Origin: Caprella mutica
Lineage: Eukaryota > Arthropoda > Malacostraca > Amphipoda > Caprellidae
Direction of reading: 5' to 3'
Assembly (NCBI GenBank): GCA_947561585.1
Contig: CANNZV010003171.1
Span: 24 to 64,023, forward strand
DNA: 64,000 nt
The notes below the pieces were generated by a model. That model did not search any database. It had not been told where the DNA came from and worked only from the letters and a program-made list of their open reading frames with translations. Positions 30,176 through 41,100 of this stretch are shown one piece after another. Every line of letters starts with the position of its first letter. The stretch's first letter is position 1. The position numbers and the translations under genes were made by a program.

Positions 30176-30289
30176 ATGGGAAAGATCCATGGTAGCTACC
30201 TTGGCTTATTCTCTATAGCAACTTTCTAGAAAACAGAATTGTAAAAAAATATTAATTTTTCATGTCAAATTTGATGAAATATTTATATA

Positions 30290-30785
30290 ATAACCAATAT
30301 TACTAGAGAACCAAATTTAGTAAATTATGAGCAAACATTAGGATTTTCGTACGGACTTGTAATGTTTTCTGATGGTGACCCTGAAATTGCTAATTCTCCT
30401 TCAATAATTAATTGATTTGTTTGAAAGAAGCTTCAATTGGTAACCTGGTGCATTCACTACCATTTCTAGAAATAATAATTTTTGAAATTAATATATAATG
30501 GTCAAATTAAAATGTTGTATGGACTTGTAATCTTTTCTGATGGTACCACTAATTTCTTCAGAATCTCATTCAATAATGAATCGATTTGTTTGGAAACGCT
30601 TTTTGAATGGTAATCTGGAGGATTCACTAGCTACAATTTTTAGAATTCCGAATAGGAAAATTTAATTTCTAATTGTCAAAAATTAGTTTTGTATGGACTT
30701 GTGTAATCTTCTTCTCTGAAAATCTGATGGAATAATGAATCTTATTTGCTTAAAAAAATCTAGCTGTTATTTCATATGATCTCTA
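30290..30785 (+). repeat. Tandem repeat of about 170 bp, nearly three copies
   Basis: GTAYGGACTTGTAAT..TCTGATGG recurs with GGACTTGT at 30,353, 30,521 and 30,695. Each copy carries CAATAATGAATCGATTTGTT-like and GGTAATCTGGAGGATTCACT-like segments. Copies are substantially diverged. Confidence 0.75.
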
Positions 30786-30974
30786 CATAGGGTATGGAAC
30801 CAAATTACAAATTATTATGATAAATTTGCCACTGTCGCAGCTCCCCGGGGAGAATCATCCGGTATCTGAACAATATATATATATAAATCCCCATGTTTTC
30901 GTTTTAATTCTTTGATTCCAATATATAGATTAGCTACTGAAATTATATATTATTTTTTAATTTATTATTTGCAG

Positions 30975-31062
30975 ATTGAAACTCTTGTTAACAAATGACA
31001 GAAATGAGCAGGAAGTCACGGTGAACTCGGGACCTTCTTCAGAGGACATGGCATGGAATTGA
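30975..31062 (+). CDS. Candidate terminal exon of an unidentified gene
   Basis: A strong acceptor (T-rich tract, TTTATTATTTGCAG) precedes a 28-codon frame that enters after one base: LKLLLTNDRNEQEVTVNSGP then SSEDMAWN and TGA at 31,060-31,062. The hydrophilic, acidic tail is typical of a protein C-terminus but gives no family. AATAAA at 31,202 lies about 140 bp downstream, a sensible distance for a 3' UTR. A link to the exon at 28,202 is possible but unproven. Confidence 0.42.
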
Positions 31063-31201
31063 ATTATCTTTGCTCTGTTATAAATCACAAAAAATAACCT
31101 TTTCCTGTATTTTGAAATGCTATCTGTTAAATTGAAATCTACAATATTGGTACAGCTATAGTTAACAATTCTGTGTTCGAAATAGATGCAATATAAAATT
31201 A

Positions 31202-31207
31202 AATAAA
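31202..31207 (+). promoter_or_regulatory. Possible polyadenylation signal AATAAA
   Basis: Consensus hexamer about 140 bp beyond the stop codon of the 30,975 candidate exon. AATAAA is frequent by chance in DNA this AT-rich, so support rests on position only. Confidence 0.3.
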
Positions 31208-31787
31208 TATATTTTGATACCGGGAACTCGTTAGGATTTTTTTATAATTGAAAAAGCCATTGAAGTAAAAGTTAGTTTTCTATCAATTCTTCATGATATT
31301 CCATTTTAATTCGTCGAGAGTTTCACGGTGATAATGCTGTTTTATTCTGCGAGTTTTCGCATTGTCCAGTTCGTATAAATTTAATTTAATAAGCTACATT
31401 TTGTTTGTGTATAGATTTTTTTATCCTTTCCCCCTAATATGCCAATAGTGTATTAGCTTTAGTTTCAAACTAGCTGCCTAGATAGCAGTACCTACTAGAC
31501 CAAGGAGTTTTTCGATGAAGTGGCAAAGTGCCGGTATAGTACCTTTCAATGATTTTTACTTTAAATTAAACATATGCAGAAGAGTGAATAATTTCCTCGT
31601 GTAACAATGCAATGAATATAAATTTAATAAGCGTCTTTATATTTTAATCTAAAGCACATTGAATTAGTTAATTTGAAAGGATGAAAGTTACTCGTTCATG
31701 GAATAATAGTATTAAAATTACTGTTTTATGCTATAGGAAATTTAAAGTTAGATCTATTCTTACAGAAGATTAGAACAAGTGTCTATG

Positions 31788-32689
31788 ATTATGAATAGAG
31801 TTGTGACAATATTCTTTTTGCTTAAAGAATTATTCTTTATGCTTTTAGCAATAAAGCATATTTTTTGAAATAAAGAATATTCTCAATATAAGCTTTTTAG
31901 TTAATCAAATAGTCCAAGTGACTGCAAATGAAATACAAACTAATTTTTATGGTTTGAATGCATGATTCAATAAGTTTCAAGTTTAAAAGACTAGGTGTGG
32001 AAATTACCTAATTGAATCATAGGAATGTATATTATTTAATATTTTTTATTTCAATCAATAAATAAAACGAGTAATAACACAGAAAAATGTAACTGTCGGA
32101 CCAATGGCACGTCCCCATTGTAAACGGTGCTAGGACGTTTCGTTACTATAGGACGATTCGGTACCTGATTTTTTGTTCCCAGACGAACCTTATTTTTTAA
32201 ATTCGAAAGGAGTTAAGACTACAAATTATAGCAGATAACAGACGTAGAATTATTTTTGAGAATTTAAAACGAGCTATATTCATCAAATGTAATAAATGCT
32301 TTCTTTATTGTTCAAGTTATTGTCTAAAACTGTTCACTATTTATTATTTTGGTTACCTCATACAGAATAAACAGTCTCAATTTGACATTGTTTCCTACCC
32401 TGCCTTCTTTACCATCAATGAAAACTCTCAATTACAATTAGCCTTATTTCAAAGAAATTAGAGCATATAAAGCTAACCTGAACGCATATCATTGAGCATA
32501 TAAAGCTAACCTGAACGGCTATCATTGGGCATAATAAGCTAACATGAACGCATATTTTGAGCATGAAAGGCATATTTTAAGCTTAAGAATATTTTAAGGC
32601 ATAAAAAGCATAAATATGAAGCATAAAAGCATATTTAACAAGCTTAAAGCATATTTCAAAAAGAATATTGTCACAACCCTAATTATGAA
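31788..32689. mobile_element. Non-autonomous hAT-like element L with perfect 8-bp TSD
   Basis: The element is 31,796-32,681 (886 bp). It begins TAGAGTTGTGACAATATTCT and ends AAGAATATTGTCACAACCCT then A. Both sides are flanked by ATTATGAA (31,788-31,795 and 32,682-32,689). AATAAAGCATA and AAGCATAAAAAGCAT words are reiterated near the ends. The right 270 bp is also found inside element M. There is no transposase ORF; the hAT assignment rests on the TSD length and the TAGGGTTG-type terminus. Confidence 0.88.
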
Positions 32690-33084
32690 TTAGTGAATTT
32701 TGATTTGCCTTCTCAATTGATTGCATTTTAATTATATTTTATATATTTAATTTAAATTCATTGTTACTCTTTTGCTTACAAATTGACATTGTTATCTATA
32801 AGGTGGAGTGCTTCAATATGAACTGATTTTATTACATTATATTTCTTTCAACACATTTGTCATATAACTTTTATACAAAACTCTGAAAGTGAAATCCATT
32901 TCTAAATAATGTTTATTGGAGTATAATTTAGTTCAAAACACATTAATACTTCATAGATATTGTGTGAATTAAGTAATACTATTCATATAATTGAACGACA
33001 ATTAATTTACTTAGTTTAAACATTATTAATTTAGCTTTCATTCTTCAATAAGAATAATTCGATTGAATTTTATATCAAGTTGAA

Positions 33085-34380
33085 TCGTCGAAATTATGCT
33101 TTACGGAGCGTGAGATATGGTGAACTACCCGCCACCGCATCTCTAATTGTACTGAAGGTGGAGTTACAGTCAGAGTGATACAGTAGCTCCGCCCCTTAGG
33201 GGTAGGGAGGGATAAGAGACGGCGCTGATTGGCTTTTACTTTAGGGATATTTACGTTAGCATCATTTGCCATATGTCATCTGGCCTAGTTCACGTTTACG
33301 CATGTCTCGTCAAGTGATAATCACCCCTCCGCCCCTTAGGGGTAGGGAGGGATAAGAGACGGCGCTGATTGGCTTTTACTTTAGGGATATTTACGTTAGC
33401 ATCATTTGCCATATGTCATCTGGCCTAGTTCACGTTTACGCATGTCTCATCAAGTGATAATCACCCTTATGGTAGTCCAGTAGACGTTCGTACGGTTTGA
33501 GCAAATTTCTTTTGATACAGGCACTTTTTATTTTAAATTTCTTTGTTTAGATCTAGTTTTTATTAGAATGTAATGTTGTAGTTACGCTTATTTAATTCCT
33601 GTATTAATAAGTCTAATTTATTTTATGAATGTTAGATCTCAAGACGACTTTTTATAAAATTAATAGGTTTAGTTCCGGTTGTTGATAAATTTGGTTACCT
33701 GAGTAGCATTATTTTTGAGGATGTTTATGAAGATTCTCTTTACGTAAAGTTCGAACTTTGAAAGATCAGTTACTTTATAATTGGAATAACTCAGTACGGT
33801 TTCTCTTGATATCTTATACCACAGTTCGATTTTTAATAGATTCTTTAGTACTAAATAACTATTATGTTGGTCTCATTTACGTAAGTAAATTTTAATTAAA
33901 ATTTATGGTCTAGATACGATTTGCAATATAAATATTTTTATTATTACCGTTTATTTAGAAAGAAGACTACCTTGGTACTATTTCTTATACAACTTCTTTT
34001 TATAGAATTATTTTTATTGTATTTCATAGTATCAAGTACGACTTACTATAAATTTCTTATGCCTATATATTGTTTGAGGTGAGCCTATTTACTTCTATCC
34101 TATTTTTTCAAAAACGCTTAGTTTGAATTCACTTTTACTATGATAATGTATATTCTATTACCATTTACTTTAAATTGTTTGACCTCAGTCCGGTTTCTCT
34201 TCTTCAAGTAGGCGCTTTGTACGGATTTCTTTAGAACCGTTATTATGTAGGACGATTTGAGATAAGTGATTCGGTGTTAGTCTTGTTTATCTGAGGAAGC
34301 GTTCCCCTTCCAGGGATAGAGTAACTAATACTATTGCTAACTGTGATTGTGTGACTATACCTACCGGTGGTAGTGTAACT
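33085..34380 (+). repeat. Dispersed repeat family S, direct copy
   Basis: The conserved 5' block (33,085-33,330) matches 880-1,110 inverted. The rest is AT-rich and built of loosely repeated segments sharing words such as GTACGGTTT, GGTACTATTTCTTATAC and ATTTCTTATGCCTATATA. The minus-strand ORF 33,075-33,272 lies in the conserved block and has no recognisable domain. Confidence 0.6.
33187..33466 (+). repeat. Perfect-looking 140-bp tandem duplication in family S
   Basis: CTCCGCCCCTTAGGGGTAGG through AAGTGATAATCACCC occurs at 33,187-33,326 and again at 33,327-33,466. I see only one base difference by eye (CATGTCTCGTC against CATGTCTCATC). It is therefore recent. Confidence 0.93.
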
Positions 34381-34384
34381 TCCG

Positions 34385-35003
34385 TACCTGAGATATCGTG
34401 CCTACTTACCTGAGATATCGTGCCTACTTACCTGAGATATCGTGCCTACTTACCTGAGATATCGTGCCTACTTACCTGAGATATCGTGCCTACTTACCTG
34501 AGATATCGTGCCTACTTACCTGAGATATCGTGCCTACTTACCTGAGATATCGTGCCTACTTACCTGAGATATCGTGCCTACTTACCTGAGATATCGTGCC
34601 TACTTACCTGAGATATCGTGCCTACTTACCTGAGATATCGTGCCTACTTACCTGAGATATCGTGCCTACTTACCTGAGATATCGTGCCTACTTACCTGAG
34701 ATATCGTGCCTACTTACCTGAGATATCGTGCCTACTTACCTGAGATATCGTGCCTACTTACCTGAGATATCGTGCCTACTTACCTGAGATATCGTGCCTA
34801 CTTACCTGAGATATCGAGCCTACTTACCTGAGATATCGTGCCTACTTACCTGAGATATAGTGCCTACTTACCTGAGATATCGTGCCTACTTACCTGAGAT
34901 ATCGTGCCTACTTACCTGAGATATCGTGCCTACTTACCTGAGATATCGTGCCTACTTACCTGAGATATCGTGCCTACTTACCTGAGATATCGTGCCTACT
35001 TAC
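34385..35003. repeat. 22-bp satellite array, about 28 copies
   Basis: The unit is TACCTGAGATATCGTGCCTACT without its last two bases plus CT at each junction (22-bp period). Almost all copies are identical; exceptions include CGAGCC near 34,816 and ATATAGTGCC near 34,857. Each unit contains the palindrome GATATC. Confidence 0.96.
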
Positions 35004-35004
35004 T

Positions 35005-35099
35005 TGATTTATACGTATTATGCTTTCTTGATTTATACGTATTATGCTTTCTTGATTTATACGTATTATGCTTTCTTGATTTATACGTACTCTATTCTT
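35005..35099. repeat. 24-bp repeat, about four copies, abutting the 22-bp array
   Basis: TGATTTATACGTATTATGCT followed by TTCT at 35,005, 35,029 and 35,053, with a diverged fourth copy at 35,077. The plus-strand ORF that starts here reads the repeat as LIYTYYAF units and is not a gene. Confidence 0.93.
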
Positions 35100-35395
35100 A
35101 ATAAAGATTTATTTGATTTATTATATAACCCTTTCTATCAATGTTGGGTATCTTTAATTATTCGTAAATATTTTGTGTGTTTGTGTTGGTTGAATGCGGT
35201 GTGTTTGTTTAACTGTGTAATAAAACTTATAAGAATATCTTATTTTATTTTTGTCCTCCCCGTTCACTGTGTATTTCTGCTGAGTCCTTTGCAAAACTAA
35301 ATGTAAATGTTTAACGAACTAATCCTTAGTGGCAATAGTAGATTTCAGTCTAATAAACTAGAGCCGTTATCTTTGATGGCTATGTTCTGCCACTA
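35100..35395. other. Unique-looking spacer between the 24-bp array and the 18-bp satellite
   Basis: About 300 bp without detectable repeats, ending TTCTGCCACTACAAT immediately before the first satellite monomer. Confidence 0.55.
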
Positions 35396-36902
35396 CAATC
35401 CTTTGCTGTAGATAGATCCTTTGCTGTCGATAGATCCCTTGCTGTAGATAGATCCTTCGCTGTAGATAGATGCTTTGCTGTAGATAGATCCTTTGCTGTA
35501 GATAGATCCTTTACTGTAGATATATTCTTTGCTGTAGATAGATTCTTTGTTGTAGATGGATCGTTTGCTGTAGATAGATCCTTTGTAGTAGATAGATCAT
35601 TTACTGTAGATAGATCCTTTGCTGTGGATAGATCCTTCGCTGTAAATGTATCCTTTGGCTGTATAGAGTTCCTTTACTGTAGATATATCCTTTGATGTAG
35701 ATTGATCTTTTGCTGTAGATAGATCCTTTGCTGTAGATAGATTCTTTGCTGTAGATAGATCCTTTGCTGTAGATAGATCACATATTGTAGATAGATCCTT
35801 TGCTGAAGATAGATCCTATGCTGTAGAAAGATCCTTTGCTGAAGATAGATCCTTTACTGAAGATAGATACATTACTGTAGATAGATCACTTATTGTAGAT
35901 AGATCCTTTGCTGTAGATAGATCCTATTCTGTATGAAGATCCTTTGCTGAAGATGGATCCTTTGTTGCAGATAGATCTTTTAATGCAGATAGATCCCTTA
36001 TTGTAGATAGATATTTTGCTGTAGATAGATCCTTTATTGTAAATAGATCCTTTGCTGTAGATAGATCCCTCGCTGTAGATTGATCATATGATGTAGATTG
36101 ATCCTTGAGTGTAGATAGATCCTTCGCTGTAGATAGACACTTTCCTGTAGATAGATCCTTTGCTGTAGATTGATCTTTTGCTGTAGATTGATCCTTTGCT
36201 GTAGATAGATCCTTTGCTGTTTATAGATTCTTTACTGAACATATATTCTTTGCTGTAGATAGATTCTTTTTTGTAGATAGATCCTTTACTGTCGATAGAT
36301 CCCTTGCTGTAGATAGATCCTTTGATGAAGATAGATGCTTTGCTGTAGATAGATCCTCTGCTGTAGATAGATCCTTTACTGTAGATAGATCCTTTACTGT
36401 AGATATATTCTTTGCTGTAGATAGATTCTTTGTTTTAGATAGATCCTTTGCTGTTGATAGATTCTTTGCTGTTGATAGATTCTTTGCTAAACATAGATTC
36501 TTTACTGTAGATAGATTCTTTGTTGTAGATAGATCCTTTGCTGTGGACAGATCCTTTGCAGTAAAAGACCCTTTACTGTAGATAAATCCTTTGCTGTAGA
36601 TAGATCCTTTGCTGTAGATAGATCCTTCGCTGTAGATATATCATTTGTTATAGATAGATCCTTTGCTGTAGATAGATCCTTTACTATAGATAGATCCCTT
36701 GCTGTAGATACAACCTTTGCTGTAGATAGATCCTTCACTGTAGATATAACTTTTGCTGTAGATAGATCCTTTACTGTAGAAAGATTCTTTGCTGTAGATA
36801 GGTTCTTTTTTGTAGATATATCCTTTGCTATAGATAGATCTTTTGTAGTAGATAGATCATTTATCGTAGATAGATCATTTATCGTAGATAGATCCTTTGC
36901 TG

Positions 36903-36940
36903 TAAATAGATCTAAGATCCTTTGCTATAAATAAATTAAT
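36903..36940. repeat. Non-monomer island within the satellite (first of about 20)
   Basis: AAATAGATCTAAGATCCTTT then GCTATAAATAAATTAATAAA breaks the 18-bp register. The same island recurs near 37,890, 38,580, 39,660, 42,215, 43,190, 45,795, 46,870, 49,320, 50,190, 52,170, 52,975, 53,580, 54,895, 56,990, 57,830, 58,430, 59,740, 61,935, 62,770 and 63,385. It is a landmark of the higher-order structure. Confidence 0.9.
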
Positions 36941-38199
36941 AAAACCTTCGCCGTAGATAGATCCTTTGCTGTAGATAGATCCTTTGATGTAGATAAAACC
37001 TTTGCTGTAGATAGATCCCATACTGTAAATAGATCCTTTACTGTAGATAGATCCTTTGCTGTAGATTGATTTTTTGCTGTAGATTGATCCTTTGCTGTAG
37101 ATAGATCCTTTGCTGTTTATAGATTCTTTGCTGAACATATATTCTTTGCTGTTGATAGATTCTTTTTTGTAGATAGATCCTTTACTGTCGATAGATCACT
37201 TGCTGTAGATTGGTTCTTTGATGTAGATAGATGCTTTGCTGTAGATAGATCCTTTGTTGTAGATAGATTCTTTACTGTAGATATATTCTTTGCTGTAGAT
37301 AGTTCTTTATTGTATATAGTTTTTTTGCTGTAGATAGATCCTTTGCTGTTGATAGATTCTTGGCTGAACATAGATTCTTTGCTGTAGATAGATTCTTTGT
37401 TGTAGATAGATCCTTTGCTGTGGTCAGATCCTTTGCAGTAAATAGATCCTTTACTGTAGATAGATCCTTTGCTTAAGATGGATCCTTTGCTGTAGATAGA
37501 TCCTTAGCTGTAGATATATCGTTTGTTGTAGATAGATCCTTTGCAGTAAATAGATCCTTTACTGTAGATAGATCCTTTGCTGTAGATGGATCCTTTGCTG
37601 TAGATAGATCCTTCGCTGTAGATATATCGTTTGTTGTAGATAGATCCTTTGCTGTAGATACATCCTTTACTGTAGATAGATCCCTTGCTGTAGAAAAATC
37701 TTTATTGTAGATAGATCCTTCACTGTAGATAGATCTTTTGCTGTAGATAGATTCTTTACTGTAGATAGATTCTTTGCTGTAGATAGGTTCTTTGTTGTAG
37801 ATGGATCCTTTCCTGTAGATAGATCTTTTGTAGTAGATAGATCATTTATCGTAGATAGATCCTTTGCTGTGAATAGATCTAAGATCCTTCGCTATAAATA
37901 AATTAATAAATCTTTTGCCGTAGAGAGATCCTTTGCTGTAAATAGATCTTTCGCTGTAGATGAATCCTTTTCTTTAGATAGATTCTTTTCTGTAGATAGA
38001 TCCTTTACTGTAGATAAAACCTTTGCTGTAGATAGATCCTTTTCTGTTTATAGATTCTTTGCTGAACATATATTCTTTGCTGTTGATAGATTCTTTTTTG
38101 TGGATAGATCCTTTACAGTTGATAGATCCCTAGCTGTAGATAGATCCTTTGATGTAGATAGATACTTTTCTGTACTAATATCCTTTGCTGTAGAGAGAT

Positions 38200-41100
38200 C
38201 CTTTACTGTAGATATATTCTTTGCTGTAGATAGATTCTTGATTGTAGATAGTTTTTTTGATGTAGATAGATCCTTTGCTGTTGATAAATTCTTTGCTGAA
38301 CATAGATTCTTTGCTGTAGAAAGATTCTTTGTTGTAGATAGATCCTTTGCTGTGGACAGATCCTTTGCAGTAAATAGATCCCTTGCTGTAGATAAATCTT
38401 TGTTGTAGATAGATCCTTCACTGTAGATAGATCTTTTGCTGTAGATAGATCCTTTACTGTAGATAGATTCTTTGCTGTAGATAGGTTCTTTGTTGTAGAT
38501 AGATCCTTTCCTGTAGATAGATCTTTTATAGTAGATAGATCATTTATCGTAGATAGATCCTTTGCTGAAAATAGATCTAAGATCCTTCGCTATAAATAAA
38601 TTAATAAATCCTTTGCCGTAGAGAGATCCTTTGCTGTAAGTAGATTCTTCGCTGTAGATGAATCATTTTCTTTCGATAGATCCTTTTCTGTAGATAGATC
38701 CTTTACTGTAGATAGATCCCCTACTATAGATAGATCATTTTGCTGTAGATAGATCATTTGCTGTAGATAGATCCTTTAATGTAGATAAATATTTTGTTGT
38801 AGATAGATCTTTTATTGAAAATAGATCCTTTGCTTTAGATAGATCCCTTGCTGTAGATTGATCATATGATGTAGATAGATCCTTTACTGTAGACAGATCC
38901 TTTGCCGTGGATAGACACCTTCCTTTAGATAGATCCTTTGCTGTAGACAGATCCTTTGCAAAATATAGAACCTTTGCTGTTAATAGATCTTTTGCTGTAG
39001 ATAGATCCTTTGCTGTTGATAGATCCCATACTGTAAATAAATACTTTACCGTAGATAGATCCTTTGCTGTAGATTGATCTTTTGCTGTAGATTGATCCTT
39101 TGCTGTAGATAGATCCTTTGCTGTTTATAGATTCTTTGCTGAACATATATTCTTTGCTGTTGATAGATTCTATTTTGTAGATAGATCCTTTACTGTCGAT
39201 AGATCCCTTGCTGTAGATAGATCCTTTGATGACGATAGATGGTTTGCTGTAGATAGATCCTTTGCTGTAGATAGATCCTTTACTGTAGATATATTCTTTG
39301 CTGTAGATAGATTCTTTATTGTAGATAGTTTTTTTGCTGTAGATAGAACCTTTGCTGTTGATAGATTCTTTGCTGAACATAGATTCTTTGCTGTAGATAG
39401 ATTCTTTGTTGTAGATAGATCCTTTGCTGTGGACAGATCCTTTGCAGTAAATAGATCCCTTTCTGTAGATAAATCTTTGTTGTAGATAGATCCTTCACTG
39501 TAGATAGATCTTTTGCTGTAGATAGATTCTTTACTGTAGATAGATTCTTTGCTGTAGATAGGTTCTTTGTTGTAGATAGATCCTTTCCTGTAGATAGATC
39601 TTTTGTAGTAGATAGATAATTTATCGTAGATAGATCCTTTGCTGTAAATAGATCTAAGATCCTTTGCTATAAAAAAATTAATAAATCTTTTGCCGTAGAG
39701 AGATCCTTTGCTGTAAATAGATCCTTCGCTGTAGATGAATCCTTTTCTTTAGATAGATTCTTTTCTGTAGATAGATCCTTTACTGTAGATAAAACCTTTG
39801 CTGTAGATAGATCCCATACTGTGAATAGATCATTTGCTGTAGAGAGATCCTTTGCTGTAAAAAGATCCTCTGCTGTAGAAAGATCATCTGCTGTAAATAG
39901 ATACTTTGCAGTAGAAAGATCCTTTGCTGCTGACAGATCTTTCGCTGTAGAAAGATCCTTTGGTGTAGATGGATTCTTTGCTGTAGATAGATCCCCTATT
40001 GTAGATAGATCACTTTGCTGTAGATATATCATTTGCTGTAGATAGATCCTTTAATGTAGATGGATATTTTGTTGTGGATAGATCTTTTATTGAAAATAGA
40101 TCCTTTGCTGTAGATAGATCCCTTGCTGTAGATTGATCATATGATGTTGATAGATCCTTTACTGTAGATAGATCCTTTGCTGTAGATAGACTCTTTACTG
40201 TAGATGGATCCTTTGCTGTAGACAGATCCTTTGCAAAATATAGAACTTTTGCTGTTAATAGATCTTTTGCTGTAGATAGATCCTTTGCTGTTGATAGATC
40301 CTTAACTGTAGATGGATCATTTGCTGTATATAGTTCCTTTACTGTAGATAGATCGTTTGCTGTAGATTGATCTTTTGCTGTAGATTGATCTTTTGCTATA
40401 GATTGATCCTTTGCTGTAGATAGATCCTTTGCTGTTTATAGATTCTTTGCTGAACATATAATCTTTTAAGCTGTAGATAGATTCTTTGTTGTAGATAGAT
40501 CCTTTGCTGTGGAGAGATCCTTTGCAGTAGATAGATCCTTGACTGTAGATAGATCCTTTGTTGAAGATGGATCCTTTGCTGTAGATAGATCCTTTGCTGT
40601 CGATAGATCCCTTGCTGTAGATAGATCCTTTGCTGTAGATAGATGCTTTGCTGTAGATAGATCCTTTGCTGTAGATAGATCCTTTACTGTAGATATATTC
40701 TTTGCTGTAGATAGATTCTTTGTTGCAGATTGATCGTTTGCTGTAGATAGATCCTTTGTAGTAGATAGATCATTTACTGTAGATAGATCCTTTGCTGTAG
40801 ATAGATCCTTCGCTGTAAATGTATCCTTTGGCTGTATAGAGTTCCTTTACTGTAGATATATCCTTTGATGTAGATTAATCTTTTGCTGTAGATAGATCCT
40901 TTGCTGTAGATAGATTCTTTGCTGTAGATAGATCCTTTGCTGTAGATAGATCACATATTGTAGATAGATCCTTTGCTGAAGATAGATCCTATGCTGTAGA
41001 AAGATCCTTTGCTGAAGATAGATCCTTTTCTGAAGATAGATACATTACTGTAGATAGATCACTTATTGTAGATAGATCCTTTGCTGTAGATAGATCCTAT

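Noticed and set aside
33075..33272. 65-codon minus-strand ORF in family S
   Set aside because: It lies within a dispersed non-coding repeat, and the other copy at 1-1,110 does not preserve an equivalent frame by eye.
34992..35300. 102-codon plus-strand ORF
   Set aside because: The first third translates the 24-bp repeat as LIYTYYAF, and the remainder has no recognisable motif or splice context.
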